A DNA stretch of 63,261 bases from an uncultured Pelagibacteraceae bacterium (GTDB lineage Bacteria; Pseudomonadota; Alphaproteobacteria; Pelagibacterales; Pelagibacteraceae): positions 1 to 63,261 of the forward strand of contig CACJPL010000008.1 of assembly GCA_902595285.1 (NCBI GenBank), read 5' to 3'. A program made the position numbers and the translations under genes. Of this stretch, positions 9,642 through 18,188 are shown one piece after another. The notes below the pieces were generated by a model, which worked only from the letters and a program-made list of their open reading frames with translations, ran no database searches and was not told the origin of the DNA. The first letter of the stretch is position 1. Each line of letters opens with the position of its first letter.

Positions 9642-10751
9642 ATGATTTTTGTTTTTTTGGGTCTAATTTTTAGAGTTGGTATTACTATATATGTTTCATT
9701 ATTTGAAGTAGGCCATACTCTTACTTATGATTCCATTCGTTTCTATGAAGATGCCATTGATTATTCAAGATATCTTTCTGAAAAATCTATTGATCCTCAG
9801 TTAACTTACAATATTAAAAATTATTTTCCTGTTGCGCTTGGTAGTATTTTTCATATTTTTAAATTTGAGACTTATTTGTTGAGCAGTTTATGTTCTAATA
9901 TTATTTGGTTTTTATCAGCAATTATTTTTTATAAAATACTATTAAAATTAAATTACGAAAAAAAAATTATTAATTTATCTTTATTTCTATATAGTTTTAT
10001 TTTTCCAACTTCAGTAGTTTACACATCGCTGTTATTGAGGGAACCTTATATTTTATTTTTTTTAAATCTTTTAGCTTTTTATTTAATAAATATTAATAGT
10101 GCATCTAAAAAAATAACTTTTAATAATTTAGCTCTCATTTTATTTATTTCATTTTGTTTATTTTTTTTACATGATGCAAATAAAATTTTTTTAGCGGTAT
10201 TTTTCTTAAGTTTATTTTTATTCTTTCTTTATAAAAATTTCAACATACCAAAATATATAAAGATAATTTTTATTTTAGTTTCTATTTTTTTACTTTTTTA
10301 TTTAGGTATAACTGAAAGAATATTTTATGCGATAAAATCATATTTATCTGGTCATTTTTTTGAATATAATTTTGAAAGGGCAACATACTTTTTGATGGAA
10401 GATATTACTTCTTTAGAATATAGCACTTTCAATTTTGTGTTACTCATTACTAAAAACTTTATAAATTATTTATTTCAACCATTTATTTTTAACGTTTCCT
10501 CTTTTAAAGACTCGTTATTACTTTCTGAAAACATTTTAAGATTTATATTTATTTTGATGATTTTAAAAAAATTTATTATTAGTTTTGATAACAAAAAGTA
10601 CTTTTATCTTTTATTCTTTATGTTCTTTTTAATGGAATTAATTTATGCTCAAGCAACAGTCAATTGGGGAACAGCTTCAAGACATCATGTTCCATCAATA
10701 GGTTTATTAATTTTGTTAGCTTATTTTCCAACTCAATTAAAAAAAACTTGA
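9642..10751 (+). CDS. Polytopic membrane protein, candidate glycan polymerase (Wzy) or GT-C glycosyltransferase
   Basis: The 369-residue protein is almost wholly hydrophobic, with about 9-10 predicted membrane helices from residue 1 to 365. A polar stretch after helix 1 (TYDSIRFYEDAIDYSRYL) would face the periplasm. The segment FPTSVVYTSLLLREPYILF recalls the loop of large polytopic GT-C/Wzy-like proteins. I cannot assign a family from sequence. Its place in the cluster, together with a Wzz-like gene at 12818-13762, makes an O-antigen polymerase plausible. The ATG at 9642 is the first usable start, although the frame stays open about 33 bases further upstream. Confidence 0.6.
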   Translation: MIFVFLGLIFRVGITIYVSLFEVGHTLTYDSIRFYEDAIDYSRYLSEKSIDPQLTYNIKNYFPVALGSIFHIFKFETYLLSSLCSNIIWFLSAIIFYKILLKLNYEKKIINLSLFLYSFIFPTSVVYTSLLLREPYILFFLNLLAFYLININSASKKITFNNLALILFISFCLFFLHDANKIFLAVFFLSLFLFFLYKNFNIPKYIKIIFILVSIFLLFYLGITERIFYAIKSYLSGHFFEYNFERATYFLMEDITSLEYSTFNFVLLITKNFINYLFQPFIFNVSSFKDSLLLSENILRFIFILMILKKFIISFDNKKYFYLLFFMFFLMELIYAQATVNWGTASRHHVPSIGLLILLAYFPTQLKKT

Positions 10752-10755
10752 TTAA

Positions 10756-11883
10756 ATGAAAAAAAAAATATTTTTTTTAGTTAATGTAGATAGTTTTTTT
10801 GTTAGTCACAGACTTCAAATTGCTAGCGCTATGTTATCAGAAGGATTTGAGGTGCATGTAGCAACAGAATTTACAAAATACAAAAGTAAATTTAAAAAAA
10901 TGGGTTTTATTACTCATAATATCAATTTTAATAGAAATAGTGTTAATATCATAACATTGTTATTATCTCTTATAGAAATTTTTTTTTTATTAAGAAAAAT
11001 TAGACCAGATATATTTCACTTAATATCTTTGAAACCAGTTTTTTTAGGAGGATTAATTTCATTTATTTCACCTGTAAGATCAGTAGTTATATCAATTACT
11101 GGATTGGGCTCGATGTTTTTAGGTGATGGTATATTTTTTAAGCTAAGATTAATTCTATTAAACTTTATTTATAAAATAATTTTTTTATTCTCAAATCAAA
11201 AAGTTATTTTGCAAAATAATGATGATAAAAAATATTTGATTAATTATGCAAATTTAAAACCAAAAAAGATAAAAATAATTAAAGGATCAGGTATAGAATT
11301 AGGTGATTTTAAATTTTCAAAAATTCCTTTCAAAAAAAGACCTATTATTCTTATGGCTTCTAGATTGATTAGTGACAAAGGTGTAAATGAATATATTGGT
11401 GCTATTAAATATTTAAAAAATAAAAATTTTAATGCTAAATTTTATTTAGCTGGAAATATTGATGTTAATAATCCAAGCAGAATTGATAGATCAAAAATTT
11501 TATTTTGGCAAAAAAATAAACTTATTTTTTTCAAAAAATATTATCAAAAAATTTCCAAATTAATAAAAATTTCAAACATTGTCATTTTACCCTCATATAG
11601 AGAAGGTTTTCCAAAAATTTTAATGGAAGCGGCAGCTTGTGGTAGACCAGTAATAACTACCAATGTGCCAGGCTGCAGAGATGCCGTCAAAAAAAATGTA
11701 ACAGGTATTATTATACCTCCTAAAAATTATATTGCTCTTGCAGATGCAATCAAGAATCTTTGTGAAAATAAAAATAAGCAAATAAAAATGGGATTAGCAG
11801 CAAGAAAATATGCGATTAAAAATTTTGATGTAAAAAAGATTGTAAACGAACATCTTGATATATATAAAAAATTGATGAATTAA
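10756..11883 (+). CDS. Glycosyltransferase family 4 (GT-B)
   Basis: This 375-residue GT-B enzyme has an N-terminal acceptor domain (IFFLVNVDSFFVSHRLQIA; HLISLKPVFLGG; ITGLGSMFLGDG) and a C-terminal donor domain with ASRLISDKGV near 200, ILPSYREGFPKILMEAAACG near 275 (E-x7-E motif region) and RPVITTNVPGCRDAV. This arrangement is typical of WbpH/PglA-like family 4 transferases that extend lipid-linked O-units with an N-acetylhexosamine. It starts 4 bases after the membrane-protein stop. The sugar specificity is inferred only loosely. Confidence 0.83.
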   Translation: MKKKIFFLVNVDSFFVSHRLQIASAMLSEGFEVHVATEFTKYKSKFKKMGFITHNINFNRNSVNIITLLLSLIEIFFLLRKIRPDIFHLISLKPVFLGGLISFISPVRSVVISITGLGSMFLGDGIFFKLRLILLNFIYKIIFLFSNQKVILQNNDDKKYLINYANLKPKKIKIIKGSGIELGDFKFSKIPFKKRPIILMASRLISDKGVNEYIGAIKYLKNKNFNAKFYLAGNIDVNNPSRIDRSKILFWQKNKLIFFKKYYQKISKLIKISNIVILPSYREGFPKILMEAAACGRPVITTNVPGCRDAVKKNVTGIIIPPKNYIALADAIKNLCENKNKQIKMGLAARKYAIKNFDVKKIVNEHLDIYKKLMN

Positions 11884-11901
11884 CTAGCATTTTTAAAATT
11901 T

Positions 11902-12897
11902 ATGAAAAAAATAAGTTTAATTATTCCAGCTTACAGCAAAGGATTCTATATTGAAGATATGTTAATTAATATTCTTTTTTGGAATTTAAAACCATCTGAA
12001 ATAATTATTGTAAATACTTATGCTAAAAATATCATTATTAATAACGACATAAAAAAAAAATTAAAAAAAAAAAATATTAATTTAATTATAATTAATAAAA
12101 AAAAATTATTCCCCGGCGCTGCTAGAAATATTGGTATTTTAAAAGCCAAATATGAATATATAGCTTTTTTAGACATTAATACTCTTCCATATGACAAAAA
12201 TTGGTTAGAAAAGAATTTTAACTATTTATTAAAAAATAATTTAGATGGCTTGTGTGGTCAAACTTTTTATCTAGCAAATAATTATAAAGAAAGAATTATT
12301 AGGGCCTCGACTTATGGAAAAGCTTATTTAAGAACAATACCTGGTTCAATATTTAAAAAACAAACTATAATTAAAGTAGGTTTTTTTGATGCAGATACTA
12401 GAGCAGGTGAAGATACAGATTGGTTAAAAAGATTAGAAACTTTTAGTTTTAAAATTAAAGATTCAATAGAACCAATTTATTATAAAGGTTTATATAATGC
12501 TAGTCTTGAAAAAATTATTAAAAAATGGTTTAGAAACTATCTATATTCTTCCAATTTAACTCATTTATCTACACAAAAAACTTTTTATATATTTGGTTTT
12601 TTTTTAACTATGTTTATTATTGTTTTTAATTGGAATCATGCGTCATTTAACTGGCCTGATGGATTAGGAATTTATTTTCCCCACATTACCAAAACATATT
12701 TGGTTGTTTGTTCTTTAAGTTATATTATCTTTAGAGGTTTTTATATTCCTTTAAAAAAAAAAATTAGAAAAAAATTTTTACTTCCATTTAATTTTTTGAT
12801 TGTTTCAGTGGTTTCTTTTATCCTAGATTCCGTAAAGCTTTTATCCTTTTTAATATGGGTTTTTTTGCGTTCAATAAATATAAATAGATATAAGTAA
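11902..12897 (+). CDS. Glycosyltransferase family 2 with C-terminal membrane segments
   Basis: This 331-residue GT-A protein starts ISLIIPAYSKGFYIEDML and has PGAARNIGIL near 71 followed by IAFLDINTLP (donor-site acidic residue) near 87. AGEDTDWLKR near 168 supplies the ED catalytic base. The last about 110 residues hold three hydrophobic helices. The gene contains A10-TT-A12 at 12051-12074, encoding a Lys-rich turn. Its last 80 bases overlap the convergent Wzz-like gene (12818-12897), an unusually long overlap for this genome. Donor and acceptor are unknown. Confidence 0.72.
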   Translation: MKKISLIIPAYSKGFYIEDMLINILFWNLKPSEIIIVNTYAKNIIINNDIKKKLKKKNINLIIINKKKLFPGAARNIGILKAKYEYIAFLDINTLPYDKNWLEKNFNYLLKNNLDGLCGQTFYLANNYKERIIRASTYGKAYLRTIPGSIFKKQTIIKVGFFDADTRAGEDTDWLKRLETFSFKIKDSIEPIYYKGLYNASLEKIIKKWFRNYLYSSNLTHLSTQKTFYIFGFFLTMFIIVFNWNHASFNWPDGLGIYFPHITKTYLVVCSLSYIIFRGFYIPLKKKIRKKFLLPFNFLIVSVVSFILDSVKLLSFLIWVFLRSININRYK

Positions 12898-13762
12898 GGC
12901 TTATAAAAATTCCCAATATTAAGCATGCTAGGAGAGTGTGCTTCATAGGTGGTTTTTGATTAACCACATCTACAAAGTATTTCCCTGATATTATATCAAC
13001 ACTTTCTAATTCGTTTGTTAATCTTTTCATTCTTCTCAAATCTATATTATCTTCAGTATCTGCATTTAAGTAAATTTCACGTAAGTAAGAAATATTTTCT
13101 AAATTTTTGGTTATATTAAAAGTGTTAAAAACATCTAATAGTTCATTAGCAGATAGTCCTTGAGAATTTGAACTAAAAACTTTATTAACAAATTCACTTA
13201 AAAAGTATCTTTCTTGCACTGTAGAGTTCCCTAATCCCTGTTCTTCGATATCTCTACTAAAAGTTGACAACTTATCTAATTGGCTGAGTGTATATTGTAT
13301 TTCTTCATTTAAAAACTCAGTTGCATACAAATAATATAAATCTAACATATCTTTGATTTCTAATCGAAGAGCTTTGTTTATTTCTGTAATAATTGTTTCA
13401 ACATCCTTATTTAAATTATCTTTATTTGTTGCATCAAATCGAACTTTAGACTCTGATACTATTATATTTCCAATATATTCTGGTTTAGTTTTAATAGAAT
13501 AACCTGACTTCTCCATCCTATCCGTAATAAATGATAATGTATGTGAAATACTTCCTTTACCTATTAAATCTAGCTTGATTAAAAGCCTATCTATAGTACC
13601 AAGATAAATTTTAGTTTTACCAGTTATCTCAGTTTCATACGTAATAAAATACTTTTGTGGTATTTTTTTATTATAATTATAACCCAAGCCTAAAATTATA
13701 AATATAATCACTAGAGATTGAATGGTTAAAATTAAAATTTTATTTAAAGAAATATTTTTCAT
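12818..13762 (-). CDS. Wzz-like polysaccharide co-polymerase (chain-length determinant candidate)
   Basis: The 314-residue protein has the topology of class 1 polysaccharide co-polymerases. There is an N-terminal membrane helix (ILILTIQSLVIIFIILGLGY), a long polar, presumably periplasmic and mostly helical domain (about 30-270), then NQKPPMKH and a second helix (LLACLILGIFISLTYIYLYLL). The Pro-rich run just before helix 2 is typical of Wzz. No cytoplasmic kinase domain follows. It lies directly downstream (1 base) of the WecA-like gene, so the pair looks like an initiation/length-control unit. The family call rests on topology and context rather than on a strong motif. Confidence 0.6.
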   Translation of the reverse strand: MKNISLNKILILTIQSLVIIFIILGLGYNYNKKIPQKYFITYETEITGKTKIYLGTIDRLLIKLDLIGKGSISHTLSFITDRMEKSGYSIKTKPEYIGNIIVSESKVRFDATNKDNLNKDVETIITEINKALRLEIKDMLDLYYLYATEFLNEEIQYTLSQLDKLSTFSRDIEEQGLGNSTVQERYFLSEFVNKVFSSNSQGLSANELLDVFNTFNITKNLENISYLREIYLNADTEDNIDLRRMKRLTNELESVDIISGKYFVDVVNQKPPMKHTLLACLILGIFISLTYIYLYLLNAKKPILKRIKALRNLG

Positions 13763-13763
13763 A

Positions 13764-14774
13764 TTATTTATTTTGACTTTTATAGTGGTAAATAAAAATT
13801 GAGTAAATAAATATTAATGAAGTAATTATGTATATTTTGTTAATATTTGTATGTATGGATAATAAAATCGGAATATTAAAAAATAAAAAATAAACCAATA
13901 AAGCACCGTTAAGTTTAAATTTGTTAATTAAGTAATGGTGTAAGTGGTGATTGTCACCATAAGCTGGATTTTTTTTATTCAACAATCTTTCAAATAATAA
14001 TCGCAACATATCTATTACAGGCAATATAAAGAGTATCAAGACTGTTTCTGCATCTGCCACTTGAGAGGGATGTGAAATGTTTTTATTATGCAACCAAATA
14101 ATTAGAAAAGCTACAAATCCAGACAACATTAGAGATCCAGCGTCACCTAAAAAATGATCTCCCTTATAATTATGAATAAACATTAATATCAGATTACTTA
14201 ATATAATTATAATAATACTTTCTAATCCATATTTGTAAATTTGGTTTATATATAATAACCAAAAAAATATTATACCTATAGCTAAACCATTTATTCCATC
14301 CGATAAATTTAATGCGTTCACTAAACATAGGACACATAGAATTGTAAAAATATATGAAAAAATTTTTAATTGGAAATAAAAATCGAGACTCTTAATATAA
14401 AATTTATCTATTAATAGTGAATCACTATTTGTACAGAGAAATAATGTAATAATTGAAATTGTAATAGTTTTTAATACGGGTGATAATTTATACTTATCGT
14501 CAAAGAAACCAACTAAAAAGATTAGAAATGTTCCAACTAACACCCAATTGAAACTATTATCAAAAAAATTATTTAATAAATTTAAAATTAAGTAAAAAAT
14601 TAAAAAAATTACAATTGAATAAGAGGCTGTTTTGGGAGTAGGTTTATTGTGAATCTTTCTTGTTTCATTAGGATGATCAATTACACTTAAAAACTCTCCT
14701 ATTTTTTTTCTATAAATATAGATTAAAAAATATATAAAAATTGAAATTATACCTAAAAGTAATGTATTAATCAT
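13764..14774 (-). CDS. Undecaprenyl-phosphate HexNAc-1-phosphate transferase, WecA/MraY family
   Basis: This 336-residue integral membrane enzyme has about 10-11 hydrophobic segments. It probably transfers a HexNAc-1-phosphate from its UDP donor to undecaprenyl phosphate, starting glycan assembly. Family motifs are visible in order: NKPTPKTASY near 43, VGFFDDKYKL near 87 (Asp pair), NLSDGINGLAIG near 156, GDHFLGDAGSLMLSG near 205 and the C-terminal YGDNHHLHHYL (His-rich WecA loop) near 272. Because no peptidoglycan genes surround it, WecA/WbpL is preferred over MraY. It is the first gene of a two-gene minus-strand unit with the Wzz-like gene. Confidence 0.85.
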   Translation of the reverse strand: MINTLLLGIISIFIYFLIYIYRKKIGEFLSVIDHPNETRKIHNKPTPKTASYSIVIFLIFYLILNLLNNFFDNSFNWVLVGTFLIFLVGFFDDKYKLSPVLKTITISIITLFLCTNSDSLLIDKFYIKSLDFYFQLKIFSYIFTILCVLCLVNALNLSDGINGLAIGIIFFWLLYINQIYKYGLESIIIIILSNLILMFIHNYKGDHFLGDAGSLMLSGFVAFLIIWLHNKNISHPSQVADAETVLILFILPVIDMLRLLFERLLNKKNPAYGDNHHLHHYLINKFKLNGALLVYFLFFNIPILLSIHTNINKIYIITSLIFIYSIFIYHYKSQNK

Positions 14775-14777
14775 GAA

Positions 14778-14806
14778 GTATATATAATTTAAATATATAT
14801 AATTTA
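14778..14806. repeat. Tandem A/T repeat in the divergent wecA-like/glycosyltransferase spacer
   Basis: Two copies of a roughly 14-base unit (ATATATATAATTTA-like) stand side by side just upstream of the WecA-like start. Each contains a TATAAT-like hexamer. The spacer (14775-14886, 112 bp) separates two divergent genes, so the copies may supply -10 elements, but no good -35 partner is evident. I treat it as low-complexity repeat DNA with possible promoter function. Confidence 0.4.
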
Positions 14807-14886
14807 TGAAATTGTAAATTGATATTAAAAAAATTTTATATATTTTTATATGAAGTCATTAGAGAAATTTAAAAAATAATCAGATC

Positions 14887-15990
14887 TTGAAAATACTTGT
14901 AATATCACCAGCATATACTCTTTCGGGTGTGCCTTTAGCACAATTAAGGTTGGCAAAATCTTTAGGTAAATTAGGACACAAAGTTGATTTAATTTATGGA
15001 TGTAAAAAATATTATAAAATTGAAAAAACTAAAAATATTAAAATTCAATTTTTAAATAAATTCAGAGTTATTGGCATGTTTTTTCCACTTCTGAAGTATT
15101 TAATTTTTAAAAAACCAGACGTCATTTTTTCTGCCGAGGATCATTTAAATGCAATTGTAACTTTGGCCTGCATATTTACTTTTTCTAAGTCAAAAATTAG
15201 TGTTTCTTCTCGAGTTACGCCGATAGATACTTATAGGAACTCAGATAAAATCTTTTCTAAGGGATGGTTTTTAAAAATTTTATTTCCATTAGTAAATTGG
15301 AAAGCTGATGTAATGACCTGTGTATCAAAAGATATGGTTAATCAGTATAAAAAAATATTTAAAAATACAAAACAAGTACCCGTTTACAATATAGTCAAAA
15401 CAGATGAGGCACTTATTAAAATGAAAAATAAAATAACTCATAAATGGTACAAAACTAGAAATAATAAAGTCATTATAGCAGCAGGAAAATTAGCTAAATG
15501 GAAGGGTTTCGATGATCTTATTAAAGCTACTAGGATATTGGTGCAAAAAAAAATAAATATAAAAGTTGTTATTATTGGTGATGGTCCAGAAAAAAATTCT
15601 TTATTAAAATTGGTTAGACAATATAAATTAGAAAATAAAGTAATTATTTTAAAACCTGTTATCAACACTTTAAAATATTTTTATAATTCAGATATTTTTG
15701 TTTTATCTTCAAGAGTTGAGGGAATGCCAAACGTAATGATAGAGGCTATGATGTGCGGATGTACTGTTGTCGCCACTAATTGTCCAACAGGACCTAGAGA
15801 AATATTAAATAAAGATAAATATGGATTTTTAGCAAAAGTTAATAATCCAAATGATTTAGCAAGCAAAATATATCAAGCTATAAATAAAAAAAATTCGATC
15901 AAACAAAATGAAAAAATTCTAAATAAATTTACAGAGGAGGAAGTAATTAAAAAACATTTTCTATTATTAAAAATTAATAGTAAATTTTGA
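14887..15990 (+). CDS. Glycosyltransferase family 4 (GT-B)
   Basis: This 367-residue protein starts ILVISPAYTLSGVPLAQLRLAKSLGKLGH, a standard GT4 N-terminal acceptor loop. The donor domain shows AAGKLAKWKGFDDLIKA near 200, VVIIGDGPEKNSL near 236, and SSRVEGMPNVMIEAMMCG near 280 with the paired Glu motif, then TNCPTGPREIL. The last resembles PglH/PglJ/WbnH-like GalNAc transferases, though that is only a hint. I use the TTG at 14887, which sits right before the first beta strand; no ATG is available upstream. It overlaps the preferred region of the next gene closely, consistent with an operon. Confidence 0.85.
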   Translation: MKILVISPAYTLSGVPLAQLRLAKSLGKLGHKVDLIYGCKKYYKIEKTKNIKIQFLNKFRVIGMFFPLLKYLIFKKPDVIFSAEDHLNAIVTLACIFTFSKSKISVSSRVTPIDTYRNSDKIFSKGWFLKILFPLVNWKADVMTCVSKDMVNQYKKIFKNTKQVPVYNIVKTDEALIKMKNKITHKWYKTRNNKVIIAAGKLAKWKGFDDLIKATRILVQKKINIKVVIIGDGPEKNSLLKLVRQYKLENKVIILKPVINTLKYFYNSDIFVLSSRVEGMPNVMIEAMMCGCTVVATNCPTGPREILNKDKYGFLAKVNNPNDLASKIYQAINKKNSIKQNEKILNKFTEEEVIKKHFLLLKINSKF

Positions 15991-15995
15991 ATATT

Positions 15996-17108
15996 ATGAA
16001 TTATATTCTCGATATTTCATGTTTAGATACATATTCATCAGGAGCAAAACAACGTTTTCTAAGTTTGTACTCAGAGTTAATTAAAGATAACAAAAAAAAA
16101 AAATTTATTATTTTTTATACCTCATTTGATAAAATTAAAAATATCCTGAAATATCCAAATGTTAATTTTGTTAAAAATCCCATTAATCAAGACAATTATT
16201 TTAAAAAATTATTAAGTGTATTGTATGTCTTTATTTATATAAGATTTAAATATAAAAATGTTAAGTCAATAGAAAATTTTACTTTACCTTTTTTTAATGT
16301 AAAAAATTTTAAATCAATATTTACAATACATGACTTGAGAAAAATTCATTTTTCTAATTTTATTTTTACAAAATTAGCTTTCAAAATTTTTTTTAAACAT
16401 TTTCTCTCAAAATCAAAGAATATAATTGTAGTTTCAAAATCAGTTAAAAATGAAATGTTTAAATATTTTAAAAAATTAAATATTTCTGTTATTTATAACA
16501 CAATAGAAACTGAGAGCTTTAAAAAAATTAGAAAAAAAGAAATTTATCAAATTAAAAAAAAATATAAACTTCCAGATAATTTTATTTTAACAGTCGGACA
16601 TCACGAAATGAGAAAAAATTTTTTAAGATTAATTAAAGCCATACATATACTTAAAAAAGAACACCCAAGTATTAAATTAATACTTGTGGGTCAAAAAGCT
16701 GACGAGACGTTAAAAATTAAAAAATTAATAAATAAACTTAAATTAAGTTCAAATATAAAAATATTTTCTAATCTTAATGATTTTGAGCTAAGATGCTTTT
16801 ATAGGCTTTCAAAATTATTTGTATTTCCATCTATTTATGAAGGTTTTGGAATACCAATATTGGAGTCTATGGCATCTAGCAAACCAATGGTTTTAAGTAA
16901 TTTAGAAGTGTTTAGAGAAATAACTGAAAATAAATATGTTTATTTTGATGAGTATGATCCCCTTTCAATTGCAAATAAAATTAAATATGTGATGAAAAAT
17001 AAAAAAATTCAAAAAAAAATGGTCAATTATGGACTAAAACGAATTAAATATTTTTCAATAGATAATCAAAAAAAAAATATTAATCATTTTTATAAGAGAA
17101 TAATCTAA
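15996..17108 (+). CDS. Glycosyltransferase family 4 (GT-B), last gene of the glycan island
   Basis: I prefer the ATG at 15996 (370 residues) over an in-frame TTG at 15987, which overlaps the upstream stop. Motifs include SIFTIHDLRKIHF near 100, VVSKSVKNEM, GHHEMRKNFLRLIKAI near 200, SIYEGFGIPILESMASSKP near 280 (typical GT4 E-x7-E) and SNLEVFREI. The SIYEGFGIPILE arrangement resembles mannosyl-type GT4 enzymes. It carries an A12 tract at 16092-16103. Its stop is only 64 bases before the 5S rRNA gene, so it marks the island's right end. Confidence 0.85.
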   Translation: MNYILDISCLDTYSSGAKQRFLSLYSELIKDNKKKKFIIFYTSFDKIKNILKYPNVNFVKNPINQDNYFKKLLSVLYVFIYIRFKYKNVKSIENFTLPFFNVKNFKSIFTIHDLRKIHFSNFIFTKLAFKIFFKHFLSKSKNIIVVSKSVKNEMFKYFKKLNISVIYNTIETESFKKIRKKEIYQIKKKYKLPDNFILTVGHHEMRKNFLRLIKAIHILKKEHPSIKLILVGQKADETLKIKKLINKLKLSSNIKIFSNLNDFELRCFYRLSKLFVFPSIYEGFGIPILESMASSKPMVLSNLEVFREITENKYVYFDEYDPLSIANKIKYVMKNKKIQKKMVNYGLKRIKYFSIDNQKKNINHFYKRII

Positions 17109-17140
17109 CAATATACATTAAATTAAAAATCAAAATAACT

Positions 17141-17169
17141 TTGACAATACATATCAATAACAGTATAAA
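17141..17169 (+). promoter_or_regulatory. Sigma70-type promoter for the solitary 5S rRNA
   Basis: A perfect -35 hexamer TTGACA (17141-17146) is followed after exactly 17 bases by TATAAA (17164-17169), five of six matches to TATAAT. The expected start, about 5-8 bases after the -10, falls at 17174-17177, essentially the 5' end of the 5S gene. This is the best-matching promoter I see in the window. It would free the 5S gene from dependence on a distant rRNA operon promoter. Confidence 0.8.
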
Positions 17170-17172
17170 CCC

Positions 17173-17292
17173 TTGCCTGGTGATTATTGCGAAGGTGTAA
17201 TACCCGATCCCATTCCGAACTCGGAAGTCAAGCCCCTCAGCGCCAATGGTACTTTGTCTTAAGACACGGGAGAGTAGGACGTTGCCAGGCTA
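17173..17292 (+). rRNA. rrf: 5S ribosomal RNA, solitary copy
   Basis: The roughly 118-120 base segment has the bacterial 5S consensus: the terminal stem GCCTGG (17175-17180) pairs with CCAGGC (17285-17290). The conserved loop region CCCGATCCCATTCCGAACTC lies at about 17203-17222, and GGGAGAGTAGG lies near the 3' side. It is far more GC-rich than its surroundings. No 16S, 23S or rRNA-linked tRNA genes occur in the 17 kb before it, which is filled with glycan genes. In SAR11 genomes a hypervariable region is known to separate 23S from 5S, and this matches that layout. The ends are uncertain by 1-3 bases. Confidence 0.95.
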
Positions 17293-17300
17293 ATTCCTTA

Positions 17301-18188
17301 ATGAAAAAAATTATAGTAGTTACAGGTGGAGCAGGATTTGTAGGATCAAATCTAATTGAACTATTATTAAAAAAAACCAAATTTAAAATAATAAGTTTAG
17401 ACAATTATTCGTCTGGATCAAAAAAAAATCATATTAAAAATAGGAGAGTTAATTATATAAATGCCGATACAAGCAACATAAATAAAGTTTTAAATAAATA
17501 TAAAAATGAAATTAATTCTTTATTTCATTTTGGAGAATTTGCTCGAATATATCAGAGCTTTATACAATTTCATGATTGTTTAAAATCTAATTTAATTGGA
17601 TCAAATGCTGTATTCAATTTTTGTTTGTCAAATAAGATTAAACTAATTTACTCTGCTACTTCAGCAAGTTTAGGAAACAACGGTAAAGATAAGAATTTAT
17701 CACCTTACGCTTTTACAAAGTCAAAAAATTTAGAACTATTAGAAAATTTAAAAAAATGGTTTAAATTTAAATTTGAAGTAATTTATTTCTATAATGTTTA
17801 TGGACCTAGGCAAATTAAAAAAGGACATATGGCCACAGTCATAGGAATATTTGAACATCTTTATCAAATTAAAAAACCAATAACAATTGTTAAGCCTGGA
17901 TCACAAACCAGAAGGTTTACTCATATTTACGATACTATAGATGTTTGCTTTGAGGCATGGTTAAAAAACCGATGTGCTCATTACAGTATTTCAAATAAAA
18001 AAAGCTATTCAATACATGAGGTTGCTAAAATGTTTAAATCAAAAATATTGTATTTACCTAAAAGGCCAGGAGAGAGATTTGCCTCAGCATTAACCAAAAT
18101 ATCGCAAAATAATAAAATAATTCAAAGATATGGAAAAATAAATTTGAAAGATTACATAAGTTCGTTTATTAAGAGTGAAAAATTATGA
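17301..18188 (+). CDS. NAD-dependent sugar epimerase/dehydratase
   Basis: I start the gene at the ATG at 17301 (295 residues). An upstream in-frame extension runs through the 5S rRNA and is not real. The Rossmann motif [13 protein letters not shown] begins at residue 5, SATSASLG near 115 is the Ser motif, [12 protein letters not shown] near 131 gives YxxxK, and [20 protein letters not shown] near 160 follows. This fits UDP-glucose 4-epimerase-like SDR enzymes. At 295 residues it is somewhat short. It starts only about 9 bases after the 5S 3' end and overlaps rpmJ by 4 bases. It therefore looks like a glycan gene stranded on the core side of the 5S, transcribed from the 5S promoter. Confidence 0.82.
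   Translation: MKKIIVVTGGAGFVGSNLIELLLKKTKFKIISLDNYSSGSKKNHIKNRRVNYINADTSNINKVLNKYKNEINSLFHFGEFARIYQSFIQFHDCLKSNLIGSNAVFNFCLSNKIKLIYSATSASLGNNGKDKNLSPYAFTKSKNLELLENLKKWFKFKFEVIYFYNVYGPRQIKKGHMATVIGIFEHLYQIKKPITIVKPGSQTRRFTHIYDTIDVCFEAWLKNRCAHYSISNKKSYSIHEVAKMFKSKILYLPKRPGERFASALTKISQNNKIIQRYGKINLKDYISSFIKSEKL

Noticed and set aside
17187..17300. In-frame N-terminal extension of the epimerase through the 5S rRNA
   Set aside because: The translated bases are the 5S gene itself; the Rossmann motif begins right after the ATG at 17301.
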